Assembly: GCA_946811695.1 (NCBI GenBank)
Contig: OX328123.1
Location: forward strand, 15,970,538-16,034,537
From: Gonocerus acuteangulatus
Lineage: Eukaryota > Arthropoda > Insecta > Hemiptera > Coreidae
Direction: 5' to 3'
Length of the DNA stretch: 64,000 nucleotides
The position numbers and the translations under genes were made by a program. This document shows positions 29,270-41,000 of this stretch, in pieces. The stretch's first letter is position 1. Every line of letters starts with the position of its first letter. The notes beneath the pieces are model-generated. The model saw nothing but the letters and a program-made list of their open reading frames with translations. It ran no database searches and was not told where the DNA came from.

Positions 29270-30928
29270 GTAATAATAGCATTTGTTCGTCACTAATTTC
29301 TACAGAAGTATAAAATATTGTGTATTCTATCATTTAAAATGCACACATAAATTCAGTTTTTAAAATGATTATCAATTGAATAGGCCTTTTTTTTTTTTTT
29401 TTTAAATAAATCCCTTCATGTGGGATCAGGCCTTTCAGTGAATCACTCGAGGCATTTTAGTTCCAAAGTGTTTTATTAAAAATAAGTCATTTTTTTTTTT
29501 ATTGTAAACCTATTAATTTACCTAGTACCTTCAAAACAGCTGTAGAAACAGACCTTTCAAGAAAACATAAATAAATAAGAATATAACTCTTTCAGCAAAA
29601 ACACCATTTCCTTATAATCACCACAGTTCTTGGCAGCATCCCCAAATTTGTTTTAAATTCCCACTAATCTCGTTAATTAGATGCTCTATAATTTTTACAT
29701 CATACGACACCTCTTTACGAGCAACTATTGTATATAAAGATTTTTTGAGCCTTAAACAATTATGACTCTTCAAAGGTCCACACTAATAAAATAAATTTGG
29801 CCTTTTCAACTAAGCTATTTTAAATTGTTTATTTCTTGGTTAAAAATTGATTTCAAGAGAAAACTTATGTAATAAATAACTATGGCAGAGTTAAAATAAT
29901 TTAATGGCCACGTTGTGGCTGTAAACACCCACAAAAAAAGAAAGAAAAAACTAAGGCAACACATTTGTGTCACTGGTCAGTGTTAAAATATAACATAACT
30001 GATATCAATAATATTTTTTCTTATAGTGAAAAATGTATAGTCTAAATATTTTAAATATATTTTTTTCTTTTATTTTGATGATGCTCTTTCTTTATACAGT
30101 ATTTTTACATTTAAAGTAATATATGTGAGTATATTTTGCACTAGCCTCCAAAGTGGTTTTGTTATTTATAATAAAAAAAATTCCTCTTTATAATAGATGA
30201 CCTGATTCTCTTACATATAGTTTCTCATAAATGAAAAAAAAAAAAAAAAAAATATATCCTTCATTTTTAATTTATCTTTGATTCTACAAGAGGCGCTATA
30301 TGACTTTAAACATGTAGCTCATAATATAGGAGATTAGTGAGGAGTTAAAGTGTTCATAAATATATGACCTCCCGACATTTTAAAAATAAATTATTGATAA
30401 CATCCATAATCTTATAATAATTATTGCTGAAGCTCCAGATTTATATTGTCTTAAACCTTACAGTAAAATATTTACACAAAATTCACAGATCAATCATAAT
30501 AATTTACTTCACCATTGACGTAAAAACACTTTAGAAATAAAATCCTTTTGTATTTCTTCAGTAAACACTGAATTAGGCTCATATTATAACATTAATTTAT
30601 CTAATAGTGTCTAGATCTATAAAACTAATAAACATTACTTTTAGTAATTTTACAAATTAATTATTAACTAGATAAAAATGTATGAAAAATAACTTCAATA
30701 AAATTTAACCTTTAAAATGTTATATTAACTATATGTTAATTCTCTTGGATATGATTTGAACATAAAAAAATAGAAGTTCATTTTTCTTAAAAAATATTTG
30801 AATAAACATTAAAACATATGTATAATTCCTTAAAGTTAACAGTTTGATTTCATAAACTATATACAAAATCTATTTTAACAAATTTATGAATAAAAAATAT
30901 TTTATAACAAACTATAAAAAAAAAAAAT
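29270..30928. other. very AT-rich region downstream of PGAP3, nothing recognised
   Basis: About 1.6 kb of A/T-dominated DNA with homopolymer runs. It must contain the 3' UTR of PGAP3 (read on the minus strand), but I see no clear single polyadenylation site. Confidence 0.4.
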
Positions 30929-32017
30929 TTACCACCTAGGGCTTTCTTTTTGAAGATATCTCGAGTCTTCCAATATATACCTATAAAAAGAAATTTAGAA
31001 TTATAGTTTTTTTTTTAATGAGATGAAGATAGTTAGCGGTTGATGTGACAAGAAGTCAAGGGATAGTCGGGATTTTCAGGAAAAATCTATATAGGACGTT
31101 TTGCCTGCATTTTGGCAGCCTTCTTCATTACTAAAAATGCAGGGCGAGGGAGGAAGACCACGATAACATTTAGGAGACCATGGTTAAATGTTGCCAAAAT
31201 TGGCAATTCAAGCATGAAACCAGTTATCAATAGATATTTTGCAGGAATAATTTCTTTAGTGAAGTTCCTTCAGTGAAAATATACAAATAAAACACTGTTA
31301 CTTAACATATTTTTTTAAATTTTTTTTGTGCTAAAATTCTTCTTTAACTAATCAAAAATGATATCCAAGAGTGTTTATGTGAAGAAAAAGTTTTTAAATG
31401 AGCAAAAAAATACGATTTTCCGAGTGAAGTCTCGATGCCGAGTGAACGCGATGCAGATTTGAAGATAATTTTTTAGCAAGCTTGGATTGGCCCCTTTTTA
31501 ACTGTTAAGTTTTTTTTGGTCCTCCTTTAATACATTTCAAACTTAAAACCCATTTCTTAACATTTTTATTACAAGAAAGTATGAAAAATAAATAAATAAA
31601 TAAATAAATAAATAGGAAAAAACTGAACATTTCAGAACATTAAACTTTAAAGTTGTTTTCTCAAAACTATAGCGGCCCCTACACGGTCAGTAATAATGAC
31701 ATTACCTTATCAAAATGACAGTAATAATGATAGTGTAAGGTGGACAAAGTTGGAATGACGAACAGTAATGATGTGATTCCGGATTTTCTGATCTCGTCTT
31801 CATCATTACTGAAAGTGGAGGGGATACTGTCATTAGTAATGATGGTGTAGGGAGCGCTACATCATTAATACGTCATTACTCAGTCTATCTCGAGCTGTAA
31901 CTAGGTGAAAGAGATGTAAAGGTTAAACTAGATTGAGTAGAAAGGGCAAAAAATAAGATGCATTGAAATGTATGACTCTACCTTGGTAACATTATAGTTA
32001 TAAAATAGTTTTAAAAG

Positions 32018-32071
<54 letters not shown>

Positions 32072-35000
32072 AAGTAACGAATACGCATTAAGTCTAATTA
32101 AAATATATCATAGAATAAAATATATAGAAAGTAATCTATAAGGTACCAACAACTTTTCACATTCGTTACTTTGCATTTGTATCGATGATATAAAATAGGT
32201 TGAAAGTGCTTTATTTGTTATATCGACTTTAGAAAATAATGTTGACGTGATTCTTTTACCAATTCATTTGTCTTATAGAGTAGATTAGAAGAAAAATATA
32301 ACCGTTAAACTATAATTTATATTTTGTCAAATATATTCAAAAATATGCTTACGTTTTCAAGTAAACTAGTATTATACATTTTTTTTACACCAAAAATAAT
32401 AGCAGATTTAAAATCAGCACCCCAAGAAACCCTAATATGGTGAATATTATTGAAAACAAAAAATAATGATTTTTCCCAGTCTAGAAGAGACTAAAAATTT
32501 GTAAGTGAAAAAGTAATGTGACGTTTTGAAATTCAATATCTCCCCTTGAGATAATCCGATTTTTACGTCATTGAAATCTTTCGAAAGAAGAAAGACTCCT
32601 TTTTCTAACCATATAAATGACTATTGTATTATCTCAAAAGGTACTTGCGAAAAATGGTTATCAAAATAAAAATAATATGTAAACTTTTTTGCACATAACG
32701 TCGGTCCCAGAACACATAGAAACGCCCCGATTGGAAGGATATGTGTCATATTAAGGCCTTTACGAACGTTTCACATGTTTTTTTGTGGCTAGTGTCGCAA
32801 ATATAACTACACAGGCGACTTTGCGAGGATCCATTATTAACAAAACGCTTCTATCAACTTCATTTCATCCGATCATCCGATCAACTTCAAATTTTAACTG
32901 CAGCTTCCTAATGATATTTGCTAGTAATGTAGGCAGGATTTTTTCGGTTCACTGAATTATAACAATTTTATGACCGATTTGCGACGGATTTTTTTAATAG
33001 AAAATGAATAATTGTTCACCATTTTCTAAGAAATTAATATTTCTTAAGAATCCTACTTACTTTACTAGATTTAGCCTTCTTCTTTTGAAATTAAATGATT
33101 TTCATTCTACATTAAAAATTGCCGCCTGCAGACTATTGCCTGCGAAAAAATATCGTTTCCGTTCATCAGACACAACGCCACGATTTTTTTTTCTCAAAGA
33201 ATTGAAAAATGTTGATTTATTTGTTATTTGTAAATTCAAGAAAGTGACTTAGTATTACCCCTTAAGTTGATGAAATATTTAAATAAAAATGTCAAGTCGT
33301 TCAGATCACTAGCTAAAAATAGACTATTCATGTTTAGTTAAAAAATAATAAAAATGAAGATTCTTACTAATATTGACACATTAAGCACGGCTGTTGTTTG
33401 GCCATACTAGCCTAGAGCTATAGGCGGTGCATGCCGCCGGGAACATATACAGCTTTATTTGTCATATGCGGTGCATGCCCTCGGAGGCATGTAACCTTCC
33501 TATCTGTATGCTCTTATTTAACGATGTATAGCAACCAAAGGAAAAGAGATTTGACCCAAAACACTAATTTGACCATGCCAGCCGTAATATTTGTTATATT
33601 TCAACGAAACTTGGTGTTCGTAGTGGTAATATAGAGAGAAAAGTGAGATGTAAAAATAAACTAAATCGGTTCATTAGGAGGAGGGGGTTTACTCCGGACC
33701 CACAATACCAATTTGCCACTACCAGCTGTGATTTTTGTTATATTTCGACAAAACTCGGTATTCGTAGTGGTAATCTACAGGTAAATATGTGTTGTAAAAA
33801 TAAACAAAATCGGTTCATTAGGAGGGGGGGGGTTTACTCCGGACCCAAATTATAAATATACTCATACCGGTCGTAATTTCTGCATATATTGTAACGAAAC
33901 GCGGTATACATCGTGGGGTAACTCATGAGAAAGACGTTTTGTTAAAATGATCTAAATCGGTCTATCGGAGAGGGGGGTTTACTTTGTAATATATTTCAAT
34001 AGAATAGCCCGCCAGGCGTAGGTTCGCAAGGCCGCCGCAAGGAGCGCTTTCTACCACTGAAGAGGCTGTATCCTGTTCCTGCGTCAGATCAAAAGGCGAA
34101 AATATGAAGTTTTTTGTATTAATGAAGTAGTGTAGTAGGTGCCATGTGTAAACATAAATCAGGAAGCAAATTAATTACAAAATTAATAATTGAACACTTA
34201 CTCATTACAAAATAAAAAGAGAACTATTCATGTTTTTATTTTATTTTTATAGGATATTTTAAGCAAATTATTCTGGAAAGCATAATACTACCCAAATTCT
34301 GAGGAAAGTGCTTAGTTATGCAGCTCCTGCGTGACAGACTTTTTAATGTATAATTACTCCATTATCTTTTGATAATGATTATTAATTAAATGTTGCATGG
34401 ATTACGGGCAAGCACGGCACTGGATGAAAGCAATTAACATGAAACTTGTTTTTTTCATTTTTCTCAAAATTACTTTTTAGTGCCATTCATCGTTTTCTCC
34501 TCTGGCCCTTCATTTGTATAATACATTTTGATACAAATGAGAAAGATTCATTCTCAGAAGGATAAGCTAGCCCAAAAAAAAGGGTTATTAGTATTTTTCG
34601 CCCGATAAAAATCTATGAACTTAAAGTAACTTACTTCCAATAGTAATATGTAGCTGGTGAAGTCGACAGATGCCATAGAGCATGAGCATCTAACGTCCAT
34701 AATATCGGTGAGAAGTCAGACAGCTCGAGATATAAAGATGCGGACAGGACAGTGATGGCAATGGCTAGTGATTTGCACTGAGGAAGAGCTCGCCAATTCA
34801 GCAGGGAAAATATCACACAGTTTATAAAAAGCATTACACCTGCAAAAGGGAACATTTAATTTTCCTTAGAATGAAACTATTAATACAATTCATAAATAAA
34901 CAAAGAATCATATAATAAATCATAACAAAGGATATTTGAGCAGTGATCAAAACAGATATTTTTTTTATCGAAAAAGTTAAAATTGAACTGTTAAAAAAAA

Positions 35001-38000
35001 ACTTTTATTTGTAAGTTAAAAAATAACTGTTAGAAAAAACATTTATTTAGAAGTTATAAGAGTGAAAGTTATTTAGGGAATCCTAAAATTAAGTACATGA
35101 AAATAAAAGTTAATGTAATACTTTTATTTTTTCAATGTGAAATAAAAGTTTTTCAGTATTTTAATCAAGAATTATAGGGTTTCGTTGGTTTACCATACCT
35201 GAAATACACACTTCCATAACTATATTAACTAGGACTTATCCTACTCCCCCCAGCCCAGCCACTCAATTAAGTGTTTAAAGAGCCTTTTCAACCCAATTAT
35301 ATAATTAATGAGTATAGGTATCGTTCCTACCATGTCAAACTATCGAATATGAAAATCGGTACTTTTCTAAAGAGCAAGCTAAAGCTTTAATAGTGATTCC
35401 AAAATCAGCGCCTTTACAAAAGCACAATTTCACATATTTTTTTCTATAACCCCCGACATCTATAGGACCATTGTTTTGGCAAATTGTTTACTGAAAATAT
35501 TCACGCAGATCCTATTAAATCACCAGTCTGTTTGGACTAAGGAATCAGGAATAATACCGGAATGTCAATCAGGATTTCATCCGAGCCGCGGATGTATGGA
35601 CAATATATTTACTTTTACCTGCCTTATACAAATAGCGATTGCAAAGAGAAGGAAATTGTACTCCGCTGTAATCGATTTTAGAAAAGCATTCGACTCGGTT
35701 AATCACAACCTTCTATGGCTAAAACTCCACAATATGGGATTAAGTGGGAAATTTATAAGAATTGTGAAGACAATTTATGATAGAGCCACGCTTACCATGG
35801 ATGCGGTGCCTTCAAACCCTGTAGAGATTACTTCTGGAGTTCTTCAAGGTGAATCACTCAGTCCTTTACTGTTCAACTGCTTTTTCGCAGACATCGAGGA
35901 CTACTTTAGGGCTCATGGAAAGTCTGGGTTTCAGCTTAATCAGAAGACGGACATCTTATGCTTGTTATATGCCGACGATGTCATAATATTTGCAGACAGT
36001 CATCGAGATATGCGAGAGAAGTTAAAATTGCTCGCCTCATACTGCAGGGATAACGGTCTAGTTGTTAACGCGTCCAAATCGAATATCATGAGATTCCAAC
36101 AAGGTAGGGTAAAAAAAGAGCAGCCTTTTCTATTTAATGATGATGAAATTGAGTTAGTGGAGGAATGTACCTACTTGGGAGTGCAATTTTCAAGAACTGG
36201 AGTATTCCTAAAGGCTACGAATCGAGCAGTAGCAAGAACAAACCTCGCTAGCGGTGTGGTGAGAGATATATGTAGGCGGTCGAAGTGTAACAGCTGGGAT
36301 GCAAAGCTTAATCTCCATGAAGCGATGGTTTCCAGTACTCTTCTATATGGTGCAGCTATATGGGGTTTGCGCTATCTGGGCAAATTGGAAAGCTGTCACC
36401 TGAGCTTTTTCAAGAGGATATTAGGCCTTCATAAGTCCACGCCACATTATGTAGTTAGATCAGAGACAGGTGTTAAATCCATCTCCTGGAATATCCTAAA
36501 GCAAGCTTTGAATTGGATCGACAAAGTTCTGGACATGCCTACGGAGCGATACCCAAAGATATGCCGGCAAAAATTAAAGGAGCTTGCAGAGAGATCACCA
36601 GAAAGAAAGAAATTTAACTGGCTCTTACAAGTAAATGAAATTATTAAAACATTCAAAACTGGAGCTATACTTACTGACATCTCAAATTCACTGGCAAGAA
36701 GAAAAGTAATTAAAACATTAATGGCGAAGTATAAAACTTTTTTATTGGACCAAGATAAAAATAGCGTCACTTTGTCTTCCTTTTGTCCCATGTATAGACT
36801 TGTTCTCAATCCAAACCACGAAACACCTGCTTACCTAAATATGAACCTCCCATTTCCATTTTATAGAGTAATAGCCCAAATTAGAACAATTAATACAAAT
36901 ATGATAAAACTAAACTACAAAAATACTACAATAACCATAAACCCCAATGAAATCTGCCCAATGCAATAGTAATCAGTTAGAGGATATTTATCATTTACTA
37001 GTAACATGCCCAATCTATAATCCATACAGAACCTCCTACCTTACAGACATTATAAACATCTCTCCCGAAAACCTATTTATTTTCATCAAAGATTTGAATT
37101 AGTATCAAGCTCGAAAAGTGTACTATTATACAATAGCGTCCCTAAACCTTCAAAAATTTGCTTTAGAATATTGAAAATGTAAGATGTTTTAGGCTCTAAG
37201 TATGGCATATCTTATTGTTATTAATTATTATTGATTTACTTTTAATTTCTGTTAAGTGCTAATTGTATTAATTTGTTTTGTATTAATTGGTTAAATAGTA
37301 AGCACACACCCCTTTGTATGGGGCAATGCCCTAAAAGCAAAGTATGTAAATAAATAAAAAACATATTTTTTTTCTATATATATATTGTTTATAATTTTAA
37401 GATGAAATTATGAACAAACTGATTAATGTTTTTTAATTACCGAAAAATCTTGGCTGACAAAGTAATATATTGAAAAATGGTCATAGTCAATACTTTATTT
37501 AAGGAATTTCTGGCAATTCTAAAGAGGCTAGAGTTTTGATAATTTGCCACAAGCCGTATCGCCCGCAATGCAAGAGTAAAGTATGAAATCTGAAAAACGA
37601 GTTTTGTCATATTCGATAGTTTGACATGGTAGGGATGATATACGGAAACACACCAATCCTATGAGTCATAACAGTTTTAAAACTAAGATTAATACAAACA
37701 AATTAATCAATCCAAGTAAAATAATATGAATAACATCAGACTTACGGAGGCCCGGTGGCCGTGAGTGTTAAGGTGTGAGCACTTAACACTCCCTGCCAAA
37801 GGTCGTGTGTCCGATTCCCACTATGGAGTGGTGGCTTTTCTTTAGAAAAAATAATAGGCACCAGCCCTATCCTGGTTAGAATAGGGTGGTAAACTATAGA
37901 TAACCCGTCCTAAAATTCTTAGTTAATAATAATGGACGTTAAAATTTAAATAATAAAAAAAAAAAAAATCAGACTTACCAGCTACAAGGTTCGCTATCAT

Positions 38001-41000
38001 GTTATAGCGATAGTCAAATACACCCCAAGATAGGTAGAGAGCATGGTTCACATAATAGGCCAAACAGAAAGTAGAGAATACCAGGGACCACACAGAATGA
38101 AAGTTAAGTAAAAGTCTACAAGAAAAAATTAAAATAATTAAAACACACAAACACAGGAATTACTATTAAATGTTTAAAATAATCTACGACTATATACTAT
38201 TAAATGTTAATTGTTTCAGTAAAAAAAAAATAAAATATTAACAAATTGAATCCAAACAAAATGCATGCAAAATCAACCAACCATGTAATGTTAATAATGT
38301 ATATGAAAGTATAAGTCATTCAAAAAAAGAGCTGCCAACAATGAAGTATCAGGTAAATTATTTCATTATACACGCCAGAGTTTTTGTTTTTTTTTTTGCC
38401 ACGAAACTTGGTATACAGTATTCTCATATCGATTGAACGAGTTTGTAACCCACCAAAATCGGTAAATCGGAAGGGGGTTTACTCCAGGCCTAAAGTACTA
38501 ATTTGTCCTTACTGGCTGTAATTTTTGATGTATTGCAACGAAACTCGGAAAATAAACTAAATCGGTTTATTAGGAGGAGGTGTTTACTCTGGACCCACAC
38601 GACTAATTTGCTTCTACCGAACGTTCTTTCTTGTATATTGTATTGGGATTCGGTATACATCGTGAGTATCAAGAGAGAAAGATGTGTTTTAAAAATAAAC
38701 TAAATCGGCTCATTAGAAATTGAGGTTTAATCTGTATTATGGTCAAATGTAATTAAACCGGCTCGGGCATTAGTTCAACCTTCTACTACTAGGAGCACTG
38801 AAGACACTGCATCCGGCTTTTGCTGTACATTGAGCCAGCTGTTCACTGCAAATAAAAGCACATGTATTATTACTTATAGGATTCGTGCAACAATGTTGTA
38901 CTATAAAATACGTTATTAAGGTTGTACTATACAATACGTTATAGTGTTCATATTCTTTAGCACCTATAATATTCTTTAGAAATTTGACGTATATTGACCA
39001 CATTGCTGTGGAAAGTGCTTAGTTATGCAGCTCCTGTGTGGTGGACTTTTTTTAATTTTTATTTTCCATTAAAACAAGATGAGTAAATGAGAAGCTTGTT
39101 ATTTCCGCTTGGCTTATGCCAGTTTACTGTGCATTTTCTCGCATAAATCGCGCTTTTTAACAAAATTATTTTGCATGGGGTATTTAAATTTTTCACAAAA
39201 TATCAAAACACTAGGAATAAGAACAGAAAAGCACAAAAATGATTGCAGTTCCTGGGAGTCGGACTTTTATTTATTTATTTTTTAAGCCAATATAAATAAC
39301 TATATTTTACAAAATCAATGCAACAAATAGAAACTTTAGTTGGCAGTTCTTTGTCTCACGATTAAACTATTAGCACATATAACAAACCTCATTCCAATAG
39401 AATAAGCTGAGCAAAGAACCATTCCAAAAGCAGACAAATAGTCCATTAACTCAGTAAAGGCCAAATCCCTCGTATGAAACACAGCAGACCAAAACCAACC
39501 ATTAATAGAACACTGCAAATATTAATACTAGAAGAAGTTCATATGGAAATATAACTAATCTTTTTTTAAAAGTAAATAAATGTTTTATTAAAATACGATT
39601 ACTTTTGTATATAATAACTACAAATCTAAAAGAACAAAACATGAAAATTAAAAATAAATATTCTACAAGCTATTTACAAATGTTATGCCACAAAAACCAA
39701 ACAATACATTTTACAGTTCTCATCACAGAAATTTTTAACCCTTGGGAACGCGCGGTATCCGGTAGATAAGAAGGGGGAACGTCTGAAGGAAATCCACTAT
39801 GATAGGATAGAGGGCGGTAGCTTCTGCCTCGTCTAGCTGTGTTTTTCATTTCTCTCGTCACCTTAATTCTAAATTGTTGCTCGTCGGATGAGGTTGAGCC
39901 CTATTTTTGCTTCGCATGTCCCCAGGTAATTATTCGTATTTACAAGTTTTTAATAATTGATGTGCCAATTATGTTTTATTTGGTTATTTATACATTATTT
40001 AATGAATGACAATGTCCGAAATATCCCTTTGAGTATTAAAACTATATTATTATCTCTCAATAATATAATTCAAATATTATGGGGGCAAAGTTAGCTCAGT
40101 GGTTCAAAACCCGTGCATCACTAAAGATTTTTATCTTCTAGTGTCGTCGTTTGAAGGTCGGATTTGGGGTCCCAGCCTTTAAGTAATTAATTAATTAATT
40201 AATGGGTACCTGCAAAGGGGAAAATCAGGCGGCTGGAAAATAGTACTGACCACACTATCTCCCTAGTATTCCGTATAGTCAAGAATCAGATACCTCTCCA
40301 GTATTTGCTCCTCTGGGCCCTTGGGCCTGTTACGGGAATGATTTTTGTTTTCAATCTCTCATATATCTCGCATCTACGTGTTCCTTAGGGCTCATGTGTC
40401 CAATTTGTTGTTTGTAATGTCAACGATAATGTGCTCTCCATTATTGATCAAAAACTTAACAGGAGCAAGAAGTAAATGAAGGCACTTAGATCCCGCCTGG
40501 AACTTAAAGAGAGGGATGTCAATCCACCTTCATATGGGAAGAAACGTCAACGTTGTCAACCATGTGCAGTCTCAAAAATAATTTATTTAATAATTAAATT
40601 AAATTAAAAAGACTATGTATTATTTATAGTATGCGACAATTAAAAAAAAAAAAAAAATACAATAAGACTAAATTGGTTACCCTAACAAAAATTATAAGAA
40701 AATTTTAAAAATTCAGCTCAATTAAACAATTTATAATTATTCCAATATAATAAATTCCATAATCAAAAAAAAAAAAAAGAAAAGAAAAATAATTTAATGA
40801 CATAATGGAAACCCTATCTATACCATAACTTTACGAGTAAATACTAAATGCAAACTGGTCCTTGGCTTCCTCAAGACCCTGAACATGTAGAGCGATTTTC
40901 ATAATTTGATGACTGTGTTAATTTTCATATTTATTTATTGACCTGAAAAACTGTTAAAGGGGTTTTCTATGGCAGCTCACAATCTTGTTTCCCTCTCCTC

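Larger units (their letters stand above)
31301..33261. mobile_element. TTAA-type element, family A, copy 2, with insertions
   Basis: The right tip TTAGTATTACCCC is followed by TTAA (33262-33265). The left part (GCTAAAATTCTTCTTTAACTA, GATTTTCCGAGTGAAGTC, ACATTAAACTTTAAAGTTG) and the right part (CTTCAAATTTTAACTGCAG to the end) match copies at 15671 and 59661. Between about 31671 and 32815 unrelated DNA is inserted, including the 186-bp MITE and a (TA)n run. It lies in PGAP3 intron 6. Confidence 0.55.
35326..37633. mobile_element. TIR element hosting a nested LINE (PGAP3 intron 5)
   Basis: A perfect 27-base inverted repeat, beginning CCTACCATGTCAAACTATCG, lies at 35326-35352 and 37607-37633. 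The similarity continues loosely on both sides. The LINE lies between the arms. The simplest reading is a short non-autonomous DNA transposon into which a LINE later inserted. Confidence 0.5.

Noticed and set aside
34631..34634. PGAP3 ending at the TAA after exon 6
   Set aside because: A GTAAGT donor overlaps that stop, and an exon with the family's C-terminal pattern lies at 30929-30980.
36447..36809. 120-codon minus-strand frame
   Set aside because: Shadow of the LINE reverse transcriptase frame.
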